This document shows positions 35,076-44,513 of a stretch of 62,343 bases of DNA, piece by piece. Position 1 is the stretch's first letter. Every line of letters starts with the position of its first letter. The stretch lies in assembly GCA_022824805.1 (NCBI GenBank), contig JAJDZE010000152.1, forward strand, positions 1-62,343, written 5' to 3'. Origin of the DNA: Acidimicrobiia bacterium (GTDB lineage: Bacteria; Actinomycetota; Acidimicrobiia; Acidimicrobiales; Poriferisodalaceae). The notes under the pieces were generated by a model that saw only the letters and a program-made list of their open reading frames with translations, was not told the DNA's origin and made no database searches. Position numbers and translations under genes: made by a program.

Positions 35076-36443
35076 TCACAGCGACTCGATCAGCTTGTCG
35101 ACGCGCTCGTCGTGGGAACGGAACGGGTCCTTGCACAGGACGGTTCGCTGAGCCTGGTCGTTGAGCTTCAGGTGCACCCAGTCCACGGTGTAGTCACGGC
35201 GCCGTGCCTTGGCCTCGCGAACGAACGCCCCACGCAGCCGGGCTCTCGTCGTCTGGGGCGCTTCCTCAGTAGCCCGACGAACATCGGCGGCATCGAGCAC
35301 TCGCTCGACCAGGCCGCGCCGCTGCATCACATAGAAGACGCCTCGCGTCGAATGAACGTGGTGATACTGCAAGTCCAACAGTGCAATGTGGGGGTCGTCG
35401 AAGCCGACTCCAGCGCGGTCGGCGTAGCTCGTGAGCAGCTTGTGCTTGATGACCCAGTCCACCTCGCGGTCGAGCTGCAGCGGGTCGTCGCCGATCGCCG
35501 TCATCACGTGCTCCCACATCTGCAGCGCACGCGATTCCTCCTCGGTGAGATCGTTCGTCTCAGCGAAGCGCAGGGCTCGTTCCAGATACTCCGATTGGAT
35601 GTCGAACGCGCTCACCTCACGCCCATTGGACAGGCGCACCTTGCGTCTGCAGGTGATGTCGTGGCTGATCTCGCGGATCGCCCGGATCGGGTTCTCCAGC
35701 GTCATGTCCCGCAGCACCACAGCAGGATCCTCGAGCATGCGCAGCATCAGCGCAGCCGCGCCGATCTTGAGGAATGACGTGTACTCGCTCATGTTCGAGT
35801 CGCCGACGATGACGTGCAGGCGCCGGAAGCGCTCAGCATCGGCGTGCGGCTCGTCGCGGGTGTTGATGATCGGACGGCTGCGGGTGGTCGCGCTCGACAC
35901 GCTCTCCCAGATGTGCTCTGCCCGCTGGGTGATGCAATACCGGGCGCCCTTGGCCGTGTTGAGCACTTTTCCCGCGCCGGCGTAAATCTGCCGGGTCACC
36001 AGGAACGGGATCAGCACCTCGGCGTAATTCGAGAAGTCGTCAGCCCGGCTGGTCAGGTAGTTCTCGTGGCACCCGTAGCTGTTGCCGGCCGAGTCAGTGT
36101 TGTTCTTGAACAGGAAGATGGTGCCGTTGAACGCCTCCTCTGCCAGTCGCTCGGTAGCGCTGGCGACGAGCTGTTCGAGGATCCGCTCGCCCGCACGGTC
36201 GTGGCACACCACGTCATAGACGGAATCGCATTCCGGCGTGGCGTACTCGGGATGGCTGCCCACATCGAGATACAGGCGCGCCCCGTTGGCGAGGAACACG
36301 TTGCTGGATCGGCCCCACGACACGACCCGGCGGAACAGGTAGCGCGCCACCTCGTCGGGGCTGAGACGCCGCTGTCCCCGCAGAGTGCACGTGACGCCGT
36401 ACTCGTTCTCGACACCCATGATGCGCCGCTGCACGGCGCTCAC
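35076..36443 (-). CDS. pafA: Pup ligase PafA
   Basis: 455 residues, nearly collinear with Mycobacterium tuberculosis Paf[68 protein letters not shown] and the closing [20 protein letters not shown]. PafA uses ATP to join the C-terminal Glu of Pup to lysines on target proteins. The catalytic Asp is in the [11 protein letters not shown] segment. It is 55 bp after prcA on the same strand. Confidence 0.97.
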   Translation of the reverse strand: MSAVQRRIMGVENEYGVTCTLRGQRRLSPDEVARYLFRRVVSWGRSSNVFLANGARLYLDVGSHPEYATPECDSVYDVVCHDRAGERILEQLVASATERLAEEAFNGTIFLFKNNTDSAGNSYGCHENYLTSRADDFSNYAEVLIPFLVTRQIYAGAGKVLNTAKGARYCITQRAEHIWESVSSATTRSRPIINTRDEPHADAERFRRLHVIVGDSNMSEYTSFLKIGAAALMLRMLEDPAVVLRDMTLENPIRAIREISHDITCRRKVRLSNGREVSAFDIQSEYLERALRFAETNDLTEEESRALQMWEHVMTAIGDDPLQLDREVDWVIKHKLLTSYADRAGVGFDDPHIALLDLQYHHVHSTRGVFYVMQRRGLVERVLDAADVRRATEEAPQTTRARLRGAFVREAKARRRDYTVDWVHLKLNDQAQRTVLCKDPFRSHDERVDKLIESL

Positions 36444-36498
36444 CGTACTGCCGACGCCTCCGGTCGCGGGAGCGCACAGACGTCACAGCTGCGGGGGC

Positions 36499-37221
36499 TC
36501 ACACTTCGTCGGGTCGCTCTGCGCTGTCGCCCAGAGCGACCTCCACCTCGGCGTCGTCGAGACGCCGGAAGCACCGGCGGCGATGGGCTGCGTCTTCGAC
36601 GTTCGATTCGAGCAAGGCCACTTCGAGATCCGGTGCAGCGATCTCACGCTCCGGTCCTGCGAGCGCCGCACGAGCCAGCCGGATGGCAGCGTCGGCATCG
36701 AGCTCAGGGTCGTAGCCCTCGGCCACCCGCTCGCGCACTGCGTCTGCATCGCCTCCGATGCAGCAGTACGCCTCCTCGTCCATGACGGTGCCGTCGTACT
36801 GGATCCGGTAGAGCTGGTTGGCCTCGTCGCCGATCCCCACCTCCACCACCACGATCTCGACCTCCAGCGGCTTGAGCTCATGGGTGAAGAACTGCCCGAG
36901 CATCTGCGCGTACTGGTTGGCGAGGCTGCGAGCTTCCACGTCTGAACGCGAGTACTGGTAGCCCTTCAGCTCGGCGTGGCGGACACCTGCGATGCGCAGC
37001 TGGTCGAACTCGATATAGCGGCCGACACCGCCGAAGGCGATCCGGTCGTAGATCTCCGACACCTTGCGCAGTGTCGCGCTGGCATTCTCTGCCACCAAGG
37101 CAATGCCGTCGCCGTACTCGAGCGTCACCAGCGAGCGTCCCCGGGCGATTCCCTTGCGGGCGTAGTCGGCCCGGTCTTGCATGAGCTGCTCGGGGCTGAC
37201 GTACATCCCGGGCATGCTCAT
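36499..37221 (-). CDS. prcA: 20S proteasome alpha subunit
   Basis: 240 residues from the ATG at 37221, overlapping the prcB stop by four bases. It starts with MSMPGMYVSPEQLMQDRADY, the N-terminal gate segment of actinobacterial alpha subunits, followed by YARKGIARGRSLVTLEYGDG. No N-terminal nucleophile Thr is present, as expected for a structural ring. It binds the C-terminal tail of the Mpa/ARC ATPase. The last 30 residues (RRCFRRLDDAEVEVALGDSA) are a variable tail. Confidence 0.95.
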   Translation of the reverse strand: MSMPGMYVSPEQLMQDRADYARKGIARGRSLVTLEYGDGIALVAENASATLRKVSEIYDRIAFGGVGRYIEFDQLRIAGVRHAELKGYQYSRSDVEARSLANQYAQMLGQFFTHELKPLEVEIVVVEVGIGDEANQLYRIQYDGTVMDEEAYCCIGGDADAVRERVAEGYDPELDADAAIRLARAALAGPEREIAAPDLEVALLESNVEDAAHRRRCFRRLDDAEVEVALGDSAERPDEV

Positions 37222-38123
37222 GGCGACACCTCGCTGCGGCTGCCTCCGGCGGAATCGGGATCGCCGCCGACTGAACCGGACCGGGCCGCTCCCCCGCTCC
37301 CGCCACCAGAGCTCCCGCCACCAGACAGGTCGGCCTGCAGCGAAGCGAAGACCTCCCCAGACTCGGTGTCGCTGAGCTGACGGAAGCCCTCGCTGCTGAT
37401 TGCCGCAAGCACCGGGTAGATGCCACGCACGGGATCGGGGCCGCCGGTGGCGCTGTCTTCGTCGGCGGCGTGCCACAACGCCTGCACGCTGAGCGCCAGT
37501 GCGTCCGGCTCGCTCAGGTCGTCGCGGAAGCCGAGCTTCAGGACCGTCCCTGCATGCAGGCTGCCCGAGCCGGCTGTGGCGTAGTCCTGCTCTTCGTAGC
37601 GGCCCCCGGTCACGTCGTACTGGAAGAGCCTGCCTCTTCGGTCGGCGGGGTCGAATCCGGCGAAGATCGGCACCACCGGGAGGCCCCGCATCGCCTGAGG
37701 CAGGTGTGCTCGCAGCATCTCGGCCAGCTGGTTCGCCTTGCCTTCCAGGCTCAAGGGCTTGCCCTCGATCTTCTCGTAGTACTCGAGTTGCAGCTGGAAG
37801 AGGCGAACCATCTGCACGGCCGGGCCTGCAGCACCGGCAATGGCCACCGCCGAATAGGAGTCGGCTGGGAAGACCTTGCGCATGTCGCGGTGACTGATGA
37901 GGTTGCCGCTGGTGGCCCGCCGGTCGCCGGCCACGACCACCCCGTCGGAGCTGCGCACGGCCAGCACGGTGGTGGCGTGAGAGCTCTCGAGAGCGCCGAA
38001 ACCTCCCTCTGCGGAAGGAACCTGCGCGAACCCGGCAAACGGCTCGCTGCCCGTGCGCCGCAGCAGTTCGAGGAAGCTCGCCCCCGGGTCGTCGCCTGGG
38101 GCGAAGAAGGGCATGGGGGTCAC
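37218..38123 (-). CDS. prcB: 20S proteasome beta subunit
   Basis: 301 residues from a GTG overlapping the pup stop. A propeptide of about 50 residues ends at ESSHA, and cleavage would expose the catalytic Thr 51 (TTVLAVRSSDGVVVAGDRRA). The Lys and Asp of the beta-type active site (DMRKVFP, AGDRR) follow. After the proteolytic domain there is a Gly/Ser-rich tail (about 265-301). It assembles with PrcA into the degrading chamber. Confidence 0.96.
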   Translation of the reverse strand: MTPMPFFAPGDDPGASFLELLRRTGSEPFAGFAQVPSAEGGFGALESSHATTVLAVRSSDGVVVAGDRRATSGNLISHRDMRKVFPADSYSAVAIAGAAGPAVQMVRLFQLQLEYYEKIEGKPLSLEGKANQLAEMLRAHLPQAMRGLPVVPIFAGFDPADRRGRLFQYDVTGGRYEEQDYATAGSGSLHAGTVLKLGFRDDLSEPDALALSVQALWHAADEDSATGGPDPVRGIYPVLAAISSEGFRQLSDTESGEVFASLQADLSGGGSSGGGSGGAARSGSVGGDPDSAGGSRSEVSP

Positions 38124-38311
38124 TCGCCGCCCTTCTGCACGTAGTTCTTCACGAACTCCTCGGCGTTGGTCTCGAGCACGTCGTCGATCTCGTCGAGCAG
38201 GTCGTCGAGCTCCGCCTTCAGTTCGGTAGCTCCTTCAGACGAGGTGTCCTGCGGTGCGGGACTCTCGGTCTCCCTCGGCGCCGACCGTCGCATCTGCTCG
38301 CGTTCTGCCAT
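38120..38311 (-). CDS. pup: Prokaryotic ubiquitin-like protein Pup with encoded C-terminal Glu (GGE)
   Basis: The ATG at 38311 has a strong GGAGGAGG site eight bases upstream and gives 63 residues. The N-terminus is disordered and charged. ELKAELDDLLDEIDDVLETN is the Mpa-binding coiled-coil helix, and FVKNYVQKGGE is the ligation tail. The last codon is GAG, not the CAG of mycobacteria, so the ligation-ready Glu is encoded directly. Overlap with prcB (GTGA) couples tag and protease. Confidence 0.96.
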   Translation of the reverse strand: MAEREQMRRSAPRETESPAPQDTSSEGATELKAELDDLLDEIDDVLETNAEEFVKNYVQKGGE

Positions 38312-38397
38312 CTCGGGCCTCCTCCGGTGTCGATTGCTTGGGTCTCGAATGCGTGAGAGTTTCGATTGCCGCCTGCGTCGGGGTCTGAACTCGGCGG

Positions 38398-39906
38398 CTA
38401 ATTGCCCAGCCGGCGCAGCAACTCGGCTGCGTCCCGGCACTCGTCCAACAAGCTACCCACGTGCGCGCGGGTTCCTCGCAGCGGTTCGAGCATCGGCACG
38501 CGGCGCAGCGGATCAGTGCCGATGTCGAACACCATCGAGTCCCAGTTGGCGGCCACGATCTCGTCGCCGAACTTGTCGAGGCAACGACCCCGGAAGTACG
38601 CGCGTGTCGTCGGCGGCGGTACCGAGACCGCCTCGTCCACTTCGTCGTCGGTGGTGATCCGTTCAAGACCGACGCGTCGGGACAGCGACTTGGACGGCCG
38701 CAGGTCGTGATACTGCAGGTCGAGGGCGGCAAGCTTGGGATCGTCCCAGTCGAGGCCGTGCCGCTCGGCGAAGGCTTCGTACAGGCGCAGTTTCGCCACC
38801 CAGTCCAACTGCGTCGCGAGCCCCATCGGATCCGATTCCAGCCCGGTGAGCACTGCTTCCCAGCGGTCCAGGATGTCATTGCCGATGTCGTCGCCGCCGA
38901 CGGCATCCAGACCGTGGCTGCGCGCATACTTCCGGGCCAGGTCCAAGTACTCCCACTGGACCTCGATGGCTCGCATGCGACGGCCGTCGACCAGTTCGAT
39001 CAGCCCCGACAGGGCAGTGTCGAAGCTCACCTGTCGCAGCGCCGCGACCGGCACGAGAGGCGTGAGGGGCTCGGGGACGATGTCGTCGTCGATCATCGCC
39101 AGCACCAGCGAGGTCGTGCCCAGCTTGAGATAGGTCTGCAGCTCGCTCATGTTGGCGTCGCCGATGATGACGTGCAGGCGCCGGTACTTGCGCGTGTCGG
39201 CGTGCGGCTCGTCGCGGGTGTTGACAATGGGCCGCTTGAGCGTGGTCTCGAGCCCGACTTCCTCCTCGAAGAAGTCGGCACGCTGGCTGACCTGGAACGG
39301 CCGGTCCCCGAACGGCGGCGGAGAGCCGTCGTTCATCGGAACCTCGACGCCCATCTTGCCGGCGCCGCAGAAGATCTGGCGGGTCACGAAGAACGGCAGG
39401 ATGTGCGTCACCACCCTGCCGAAGGGCACGTCTCGGTCGAGCAGGTAGTTCTCGTGGCAGCCGTAGCTGTTGCCCTTGCCGTCGCTGTTGTTCTTGTGGA
39501 TGACGAGTTCTTCGCCGTCGGGCAGGAGGCTGTTGGCGGCCTGCATGGACCGGATCAGGATCTCCTCTGCTGCCCGGTCGTACACGACGCATTGGCGTGA
39601 GTCTGAGCACTCCGGAGTCGACAGCTCAGGATGCGCGTGGTCGACGTAGTAGCGAGCGCCGTTGGCCAGCACGGCGTTGACCAAGTGGGTTTCGATCTCG
39701 GGCGCCAGCGCGTCGAACTCGTTGAAGCCCCTCGCATCAGCACCCGGCTGCTCGTCTTCGAAGTCCCAGCTGACGCGCTGGCACAGGAAGCCGTTGACGT
39801 AGGCGTTGATGATCATCGACGACGCCGCCACCGGATTGGAGTCGCCGTTGCAGCGATGGAGAATGCCGAACTCCGTCTCGATGCCAACGACCTTGTGAAC
39901 CGCCAC
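38398..39906 (-). CDS. dop: Pup deamidase/depupylase Dop
   Basis: 502 residues homologous to PafA but with the Dop hallmarks: VGIETEFGILHRC, a Dop-loop segment between FDFE-like and EIETHLV (residues about 48-75), [33 protein letters not shown] and [13 protein letters not shown]. Dop removes Pup from substrates, and in GGQ species it also deamidates Pup. Because Pup here already ends in Glu, only the depupylase role should be needed. It lies between mpa and pup. Confidence 0.95.
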   Translation of the reverse strand: MAVHKVVGIETEFGILHRCNGDSNPVAASSMIINAYVNGFLCQRVSWDFEDEQPGADARGFNEFDALAPEIETHLVNAVLANGARYYVDHAHPELSTPECSDSRQCVVYDRAAEEILIRSMQAANSLLPDGEELVIHKNNSDGKGNSYGCHENYLLDRDVPFGRVVTHILPFFVTRQIFCGAGKMGVEVPMNDGSPPPFGDRPFQVSQRADFFEEEVGLETTLKRPIVNTRDEPHADTRKYRRLHVIIGDANMSELQTYLKLGTTSLVLAMIDDDIVPEPLTPLVPVAALRQVSFDTALSGLIELVDGRRMRAIEVQWEYLDLARKYARSHGLDAVGGDDIGNDILDRWEAVLTGLESDPMGLATQLDWVAKLRLYEAFAERHGLDWDDPKLAALDLQYHDLRPSKSLSRRVGLERITTDDEVDEAVSVPPPTTRAYFRGRCLDKFGDEIVAANWDSMVFDIGTDPLRRVPMLEPLRGTRAHVGSLLDECRDAAELLRRLGN

Positions 39907-39987
39907 CGCGCGAGACCCTAGAGGATGCGCGCACAGATGCGCCTTCGGGTCGCGGCCCCTGTTGCTGCAGTGTGAACGTGCAGTGCT

Positions 39988-41751
39988 CTACAGGTACTGG
40001 CTGGTCTGCACCCGTTCGATGGCTCGGCCGCCGAGCGCATCGCTGTCGTCGGGATCGACGAGCGTGCGGATGAACACGATCCGCTCGCCCTTCTTGCCGG
40101 AGATCTTCGCCCAGTCGTCGGGATTCGTCGTGTTCGGCAGGTCTTCGTGCTCACGGAACTCCTGGCGGATCGAACCCATGAGATCGTCGAGCCGGATGCC
40201 GTTGCTGTCGGTGGCCAGCGACCGCTTGATGGCGTTCTTCTTGGCCCGGCGCACGATGTTCTCGATCATCGCCCCCGACGCGAAGTCCTTGAAGTACATG
40301 ACTTCCTTGTCGCCGTTCTGGTAGGTGACCTCGAGGAAACGGTTGAGGTCATCGGGGCGGTACATCTCGTCGACGGTCCGCTCGATCATGATCCGGACGG
40401 CCTTGTGGGGATCGCCGCCGCCCAGGTCGGCGACTTCCATCGGGTCGATCGGCAGGGTCGGCGTGAGATACGTGCTGAAGATCGACAGCGCCGCTTGCTC
40501 GTCGGGCCGGTTGATCTTGATCTTCACGTCGAGCCGGCCAGGACGCAGGATCGCCGGGTCGATGAGGTCTTCCCGGTTCGAGGCGCCGATCACGATCACG
40601 TTGCGCAGACCCTCGACGCCGTCGATCTCCGCGAGCAGCTGCGGCACGACCGTCGACTCCATGTCAGAGCTGATGCCGCTGCCGCGCGTGCGGAACAGCG
40701 ACTCCATCTCGTCGAAGAAGACGATCACCGGCCAGCCCTCGGAAGCCTTCTCCCTGGCCCGCTCGAAGATGCGCCGGATCTGGCGCTCGGTCTCGCCGAC
40801 GTACTTGTTGAGCAGCTCAGGACCCTTGATGTTGATGAAGAAGCTGCGTGCACCCTGCTGGCCGGAGACCTCCCCCACCTTGGCTGCCAGCGAATTGGCC
40901 ACTGCCTTGGCTATCAACGTCTTGCCGCACCCGGGCGGGCCGTACAGCAGGATGCCCTTCGGGGCCGGGAGGTCGTAGGTGCGGAACAGGTCCTGATGCA
41001 GGTAGGGCAGCTCCACGGCATCGGTGATCAGCTCGATCTGGGTGTCGAGCCCGCCGATGTCCTCATAGGTGACGTCGGGTACTTCTTCGAGCAGCAGATC
41101 GTCGACCTCGGGCCGCGGCAGGCGCTCGAGAACGATGTTGGAACGCACGTCGAGCAGCAGGTTGTCGCCCGACCGCAGCGGCTCGTCGCGCAGGTCGCCC
41201 GCGAGCTCCACGATGCGTTCCTCATCGGCGCGGCCTGTGACCAGCGCACGGAAGCCGTCGGCGAGCACCTCGTTCAGCGTCACCACCTCACCGGACGTCT
41301 CGGGCCCACGTGCCAGCACGATGTTGTACGACTCGTTCAGCACCACCTCGCTGCCCTCGACCAGCTCGGTCTCAGCCAAGTCGGGGTGCAGAGCGACGCG
41401 CATCTTGCGCCCGCCGGCGTGCACGTCCGCCGTCCCGTCGTCGTTGCGGGACAGGAATGTGCCGTAGGCCGACGGCGGCTGGGTCAGCTTGTCGACCTCT
41501 TCGCGCAGGGCTGCGATGTGCTCTCGCGCCTCTCGCAGCGTGTAGGTCAGCTTCTCGTTCTGCGAGACCGCAGCCGACAGCTGACCCTTTGCCTCGAGCA
41601 GGCGTTCTTCGAGCGTGCTGACCCGCGCCGGCGTGTCGGCCAGCTTGCGCCGCAGCAGAGCGACCTCTTCCTCGAGCGTGCGCATGCGGCTGCGGAGCAC
41701 GCCCGCATCGGCTGCGCTGCTGCGCTGAGTCTCCTCATCGCCTTGGTCCAT
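39988..41751 (-). CDS. mpa: Proteasome-associated AAA+ ATPase (Mpa/ARC)
   Basis: 587 residues. An N-terminal coiled coil (about 20-95), which binds the Pup helix, is followed by two OB folds and one AAA+ domain with Walker [16 protein letters not shown], Walker [10 protein letters not shown], and sensor/arginine-finger regions ([17 protein letters not shown]). It ends in SQYL, the C-terminal motif that docks into the PrcA ring. It unfolds pupylated proteins. It is the first gene of the dop-pup-prcBA-pafA series. Confidence 0.97.
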   Translation of the reverse strand: MDQGDEETQRSSAADAGVLRSRMRTLEEEVALLRRKLADTPARVSTLEERLLEAKGQLSAAVSQNEKLTYTLREAREHIAALREEVDKLTQPPSAYGTFLSRNDDGTADVHAGGRKMRVALHPDLAETELVEGSEVVLNESYNIVLARGPETSGEVVTLNEVLADGFRALVTGRADEERIVELAGDLRDEPLRSGDNLLLDVRSNIVLERLPRPEVDDLLLEEVPDVTYEDIGGLDTQIELITDAVELPYLHQDLFRTYDLPAPKGILLYGPPGCGKTLIAKAVANSLAAKVGEVSGQQGARSFFINIKGPELLNKYVGETERQIRRIFERAREKASEGWPVIVFFDEMESLFRTRGSGISSDMESTVVPQLLAEIDGVEGLRNVIVIGASNREDLIDPAILRPGRLDVKIKINRPDEQAALSIFSTYLTPTLPIDPMEVADLGGGDPHKAVRIMIERTVDEMYRPDDLNRFLEVTYQNGDKEVMYFKDFASGAMIENIVRRAKKNAIKRSLATDSNGIRLDDLMGSIRQEFREHEDLPNTTNPDDWAKISGKKGERIVFIRTLVDPDDSDALGGRAIERVQTSQYL

Positions 41752-41925
41752 GCGCGGCCGACACTACCCCGACACTGCTGGCAAGACGCGAAGCCTGCCC
41801 GCCTGCCGATCGGGCCGCCGGGCCGGGGGCGATCAATGCCGTGCAGGAGGCGCGCCGACTCGGTAGATTTCATAGGTGGCCCGGTTCCCTCTTTCGGGCC
41901 GCCCCACAGGAAGGGTCGTTACACG

Positions 41926-42159
41926 ATGAAGGTCTGGATCGATCAGGATCTGTGCACCGGTGACGGGCTCTGCGAAGAGATCGCACCCGATGTCTTCACG
42001 CTTCTCGACGACGGGCTGGCATACGTGAAGGAAGGCGACAAAGTCTTCGCCGAACCGGGCGGTGTCGAGGGGCTCGCCGAGTTTCCCGACTCGCAGCTCG
42101 ACGCTGTGATCGAGTCCGCCGAAGAGTGTCCCGGGGAGTGCATCTTCATCGAGGCGTAA
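41926..42159 (+). CDS. Ferredoxin, 3Fe-4S type
   Basis: An ATG with an upstream AGGAAGGG gives 77 residues. The cluster ligands follow the small actinobacterial ferredoxin pattern: Cys 10 and Cys 16 (DLCTGDGLCEEIAPDVF) and a late CPGECIFIE, with only one Cys in the first CxxGxxC triad replaced. These ferredoxins usually supply electrons to cytochrome P450s or other oxygenases; no partner is nearby. The last three codons and stop lie inside the first hairpin of the tandem repeat. Confidence 0.88.
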   Translation: MKVWIDQDLCTGDGLCEEIAPDVFTLLDDGLAYVKEGDKVFAEPGGVEGLAEFPDSQLDAVIESAEECPGECIFIEA

Positions 42160-42238
42160 GCCTCGGTGAAGCGACAAGCACAGATTGAAGCGTGAGCTTC
42201 AATAAAGCGACAAGCACAGATCGAGGCGTGAGCCTCAG
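42148..42238. repeat. 36-bp tandem repeat forming three GNRA-loop hairpins with compensatory stem changes
   Basis: Units start at 42148, 42184 and 42220; the third is partial. Each begins with a hairpin: CGAGGC-GTAA-GCCTCG, TTGAAGC-GTGA-GCTTCAA, and CGAGGC-GTGA-GCCTC. The linker AAGCGACAAGCACAG is identical after the first two. Where the stem changes from GAGGC to GAAGC the other arm changes to match, and all loops are GNRA tetraloops. It lies between the ferredoxin (+) and protease (-) stops, so it could terminate both transcripts. Confidence 0.8.
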
Positions 42239-42246
42239 GCCTCTCG

Positions 42247-43140
42247 TCATCTGCGGCGGCATTCGCCGCTGGAAGCCACGCTGAGTCTCGCGGGCTGTGC
42301 TTGGATGACGGCATCGCCGCGATAGTCGAATCGCACATCGACTCCCGTCGAACCTAGGAAGCCCAACAGTTCGCCCCGGCTGAGCGCATAGCCGATGTCG
42401 TCGGGTCCAGCCGCGGTGGCGAACGCCACCCCGACCACGCCGCCCCGATCGACCAGCGGCCCGCCGGACTGGCCCTTTCCGACGTCGGCCGCAAGGAAAT
42501 ACACGTTTCGCCCGATCCCGTCGCCCCACAGGCCCGATGCCCGCACCAGATGCTCGATGCGCGCCGGCGACACTTCAAGCCCTTCTCCTTGCAGGTAGCC
42601 GATGACTGCCCCGGTGCTGCCGAAACGCACGCGTTCGATGTGCAACGGCGGCACGGCAGCATCGGAACGCAGCAAGGCGAGGTCTCGTGCCGGGTCGAAT
42701 CCGACGATGTCTGCCGGAGAGGTGACGAGCCCGTCGCCGGCGCCTGCGTTCCATGCAATCTCGACGTTCGATGATCCGGCAACGACATGGGCCGAGCCGA
42801 CCAGCAGTCCCGGCGCGACGGCAAACCCCGAGCCATGAGACACCGGCCCGCAGCCGAACGCATGCACCGCGACCACGCCGGCCAGCACGACGTCGTCGAC
42901 CGTCACAGATGCAGGCGGTGCACCCAACCAGATTGGTCCGTGGGGACTCGGTATCGAGGCCACGCTGGCGACAGGCGACCTTCCCCGGCCGGAGTCGTCG
43001 GGGTCGGCGCCGCAGGCGGCAATCGCGCCTGCCAGCAGCACCGCTGCGAGCAATCGTGCCGCCCGCGGCACCGGCCGCCGGACCGGTCGGGAATGGCGCA
43101 GCCGCGATGCGGCTGCGCGGGTCGCGCAAGCTCGTCTCAC
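42247..43140 (-). CDS. Lipoprotein trypsin-like serine protease
   Basis: 297 residues. A basic start, a hydrophobic segment (LLAAVLLAGAIAAC) and a lipobox ending at Cys 43 mark a lipoprotein signal. The chymotrypsin-fold domain has the triad His 118 (VGSAHVV), Asp 153 (FDPARDLALL) and Ser 225 (GKGQSGGPLV). There is no PDZ domain. It resembles periplasmic MarP/HtrA-type proteases in its catalytic part. The start overlaps the trmI stop, so it is co-transcribed with the tRNA methyltransferase although the function is unrelated. Confidence 0.88.
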   Translation of the reverse strand: MRRACATRAAASRLRHSRPVRRPVPRAARLLAAVLLAGAIAACGADPDDSGRGRSPVASVASIPSPHGPIWLGAPPASVTVDDVVLAGVVAVHAFGCGPVSHGSGFAVAPGLLVGSAHVVAGSSNVEIAWNAGAGDGLVTSPADIVGFDPARDLALLRSDAAVPPLHIERVRFGSTGAVIGYLQGEGLEVSPARIEHLVRASGLWGDGIGRNVYFLAADVGKGQSGGPLVDRGGVVGVAFATAAGPDDIGYALSRGELLGFLGSTGVDVRFDYRGDAVIQAQPARLSVASSGECRRR

Positions 43141-44012
43141 GCCTCGATCAATCGGGCGTGCGTCAGAAAGCCGGTGTGGGCGACCATGCGGTGATCAGGC
43201 CGCACGGATGCTCCCTTGACATGCCAGCTCCGGTGCATGACCTCGATGGTCTCGATGAGCGCCCACGGTCCGTCGTCCAGCGTGCGGCGCAATTGCTGCA
43301 CTTGGGTCACTGACGGGTTGTACGCCACCAGGATTCCGCCACGCCGAAGCCGCCCGGGCAAGTGCACCGCGACCCGCCAAGGCTCGGGGACATCGAGCAC
43401 GGCCCGGTCGTACCTGCCCCCCGAAGAGCTCGCCTCTCCGGCAGTCCCGGTGCCGGCATTGCCCGGTGACGGCCTGCTGCGGGGCGGATCGATCGATTCG
43501 TACGCATCACGGAGCTGCACGTCGTAGCGATCCAGCGATTCGGCGCCGGCAATGCTCTCGACGTTGCGGACGGCTCGCTCGGCGAAATCCTCCCGCAGCT
43601 CGTAGCCAGTCACAAAGGCACCACAGCGGAGCAGTGTCGCCGACAGTGCGCCTGAGCCCACGCCGGTCTCGAAGACTGCCATGCCGGCTCGAACGTCGGC
43701 CAGCATCCAGATCGCACCGAGATCCTTCGGATAGATCACCTGCGCGCCTCGCGGCATCTTCAGTACGTGATCGCCGAGCGTCGGGCGCACCGCCACGAAG
43801 CGGGCGCCCGATCCGCTGCGGAATTCCGTGCCTTCGGGTGAGCCGATGATCCGGTCGTGCGGCACGAGCCCAGCATGAGTGTGAAACTCGCCGCCGGAGC
43901 GCAGCGCCACGAGGTAGCGACGCTGCCGACTGTCGACCATCAGCACCGTTTCGCCGGATTGCAGCTCGCCGCTCTCCAGCTCGCCGTTCTCCAGCTCGTC
44001 AGGCTGCTTCAC
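43137..44012 (-). CDS. trmI: tRNA (adenine-58-N1) methyltransferase TrmI
   Basis: 291 residues. The N-terminal beta domain ends at HDRIIG and contains a TrmI-type GDHVLKMPRGAQVIYPKDLG, followed by the SAM site VFETGVGSGALSATLL and the catalytic VLDVPEPW. An Arg/Pro/Gly/Ser-rich insertion of about 25 residues precedes that last motif. The enzyme methylates A58 in the T-loop of tRNAs. In mycobacteria trmI (Rv2118c) is also near the proteasome ATPase gene. Confidence 0.93.
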   Translation of the reverse strand: MKQPDELENGELESGELQSGETVLMVDSRQRRYLVALRSGGEFHTHAGLVPHDRIIGSPEGTEFRSGSGARFVAVRPTLGDHVLKMPRGAQVIYPKDLGAIWMLADVRAGMAVFETGVGSGALSATLLRCGAFVTGYELREDFAERAVRNVESIAGAESLDRYDVQLRDAYESIDPPRSRPSPGNAGTGTAGEASSSGGRYDRAVLDVPEPWRVAVHLPGRLRRGGILVAYNPSVTQVQQLRRTLDDGPWALIETIEVMHRSWHVKGASVRPDHRMVAHTGFLTHARLIEA

Positions 44013-44254
44013 GCTCCCTCCGCCGCCGAACTCCCGTCCTCATGCTCGGGTGGTACGTGTCGGATCGTGAGCTGTTCGCCCAGTGCCAACTCGCCGCGGT
44101 AGACCACATCGCGCTCGCGCTTGGACCAGCGAACGAGCAACCGCAGCCCGCTCGCCATGATCGCCGCGGCCAGCCATATCCCATTGCCGGTCCGCGCCCG
44201 TCGCCACATGGCGTCAGTGGCTCGGGCCGGCAGTCGCCTCAACCGCTTCGCCAT
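44009..44254 (-). CDS. Small basic membrane protein
   Basis: 81 residues from the ATG at 44254, overlapping the trmI start. The N-terminus is Arg-rich, one membrane helix lies at about residues 23-40 (GIWLAAAIMASGLRLLVRW), and the tail has a short polar domain (DVVYRGELALGEQLTIRHV). No family is recognised. It begins 13 bp after the next small protein gene on the same strand. Confidence 0.6.
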   Translation of the reverse strand: MAKRLRRLPARATDAMWRRARTGNGIWLAAAIMASGLRLLVRWSKRERDVVYRGELALGEQLTIRHVPPEHEDGSSAAEGA

Positions 44255-44267
44255 CGGGCGCCGCCCC

Positions 44268-44513
44268 CTAAACCCGGACGATTTCGACAAGCGTGCTGCG
44301 TCGGCGACCCCTGCGACGGCCGAACAGGAACGCGGCCAGCACGAGGCCGGTGCCGACGGTGGCAGCGACCGCCACAGCGGCGCTGGACACCTGCTCGACA
44401 GCGTCGCCCGCTCCGCCGACGAGCTGTCGCACACGATCGGAGATGTCCGCGGGCGTGATGCGCTGGCCGTCTGGGTTCGATCCTGTCCCGGTACCCCTGT
44501 TGCCGTCAGCCAT
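44268..44513 (-). CDS. Small single-helix membrane protein
   Basis: 81 residues from an ATG preceded by AGAGG. A polar Gly/Thr-rich N-terminus leads to a helix (ITPADISDRVRQLVGGAGDA) and one membrane segment (AAVAVAATVGTGLVLAAFLF), ending in RRRGRRRS, which fixes the C-terminus in the cytoplasm. No family is recognised. It overlaps the preceding holin-like gene by eight bases. Confidence 0.6.
   Translation of the reverse strand: MADGNRGTGTGSNPDGQRITPADISDRVRQLVGGAGDAVEQVSSAAVAVAATVGTGLVLAAFLFGRRRGRRRSTLVEIVRV

Noticed and set aside
40147..41925. Plus-strand open frame that would extend the ferredoxin by about 590 residues
   Set aside because: The extension is antisense to the mpa gene. The ferredoxin has its own ATG with AGGAAGGG at 41926 and the normal length of the family.
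42148..42238. 36-bp repeat considered as a CRISPR array
   Set aside because: Units are directly adjacent with no spacers, only 2.5 copies exist, and no cas genes are present.
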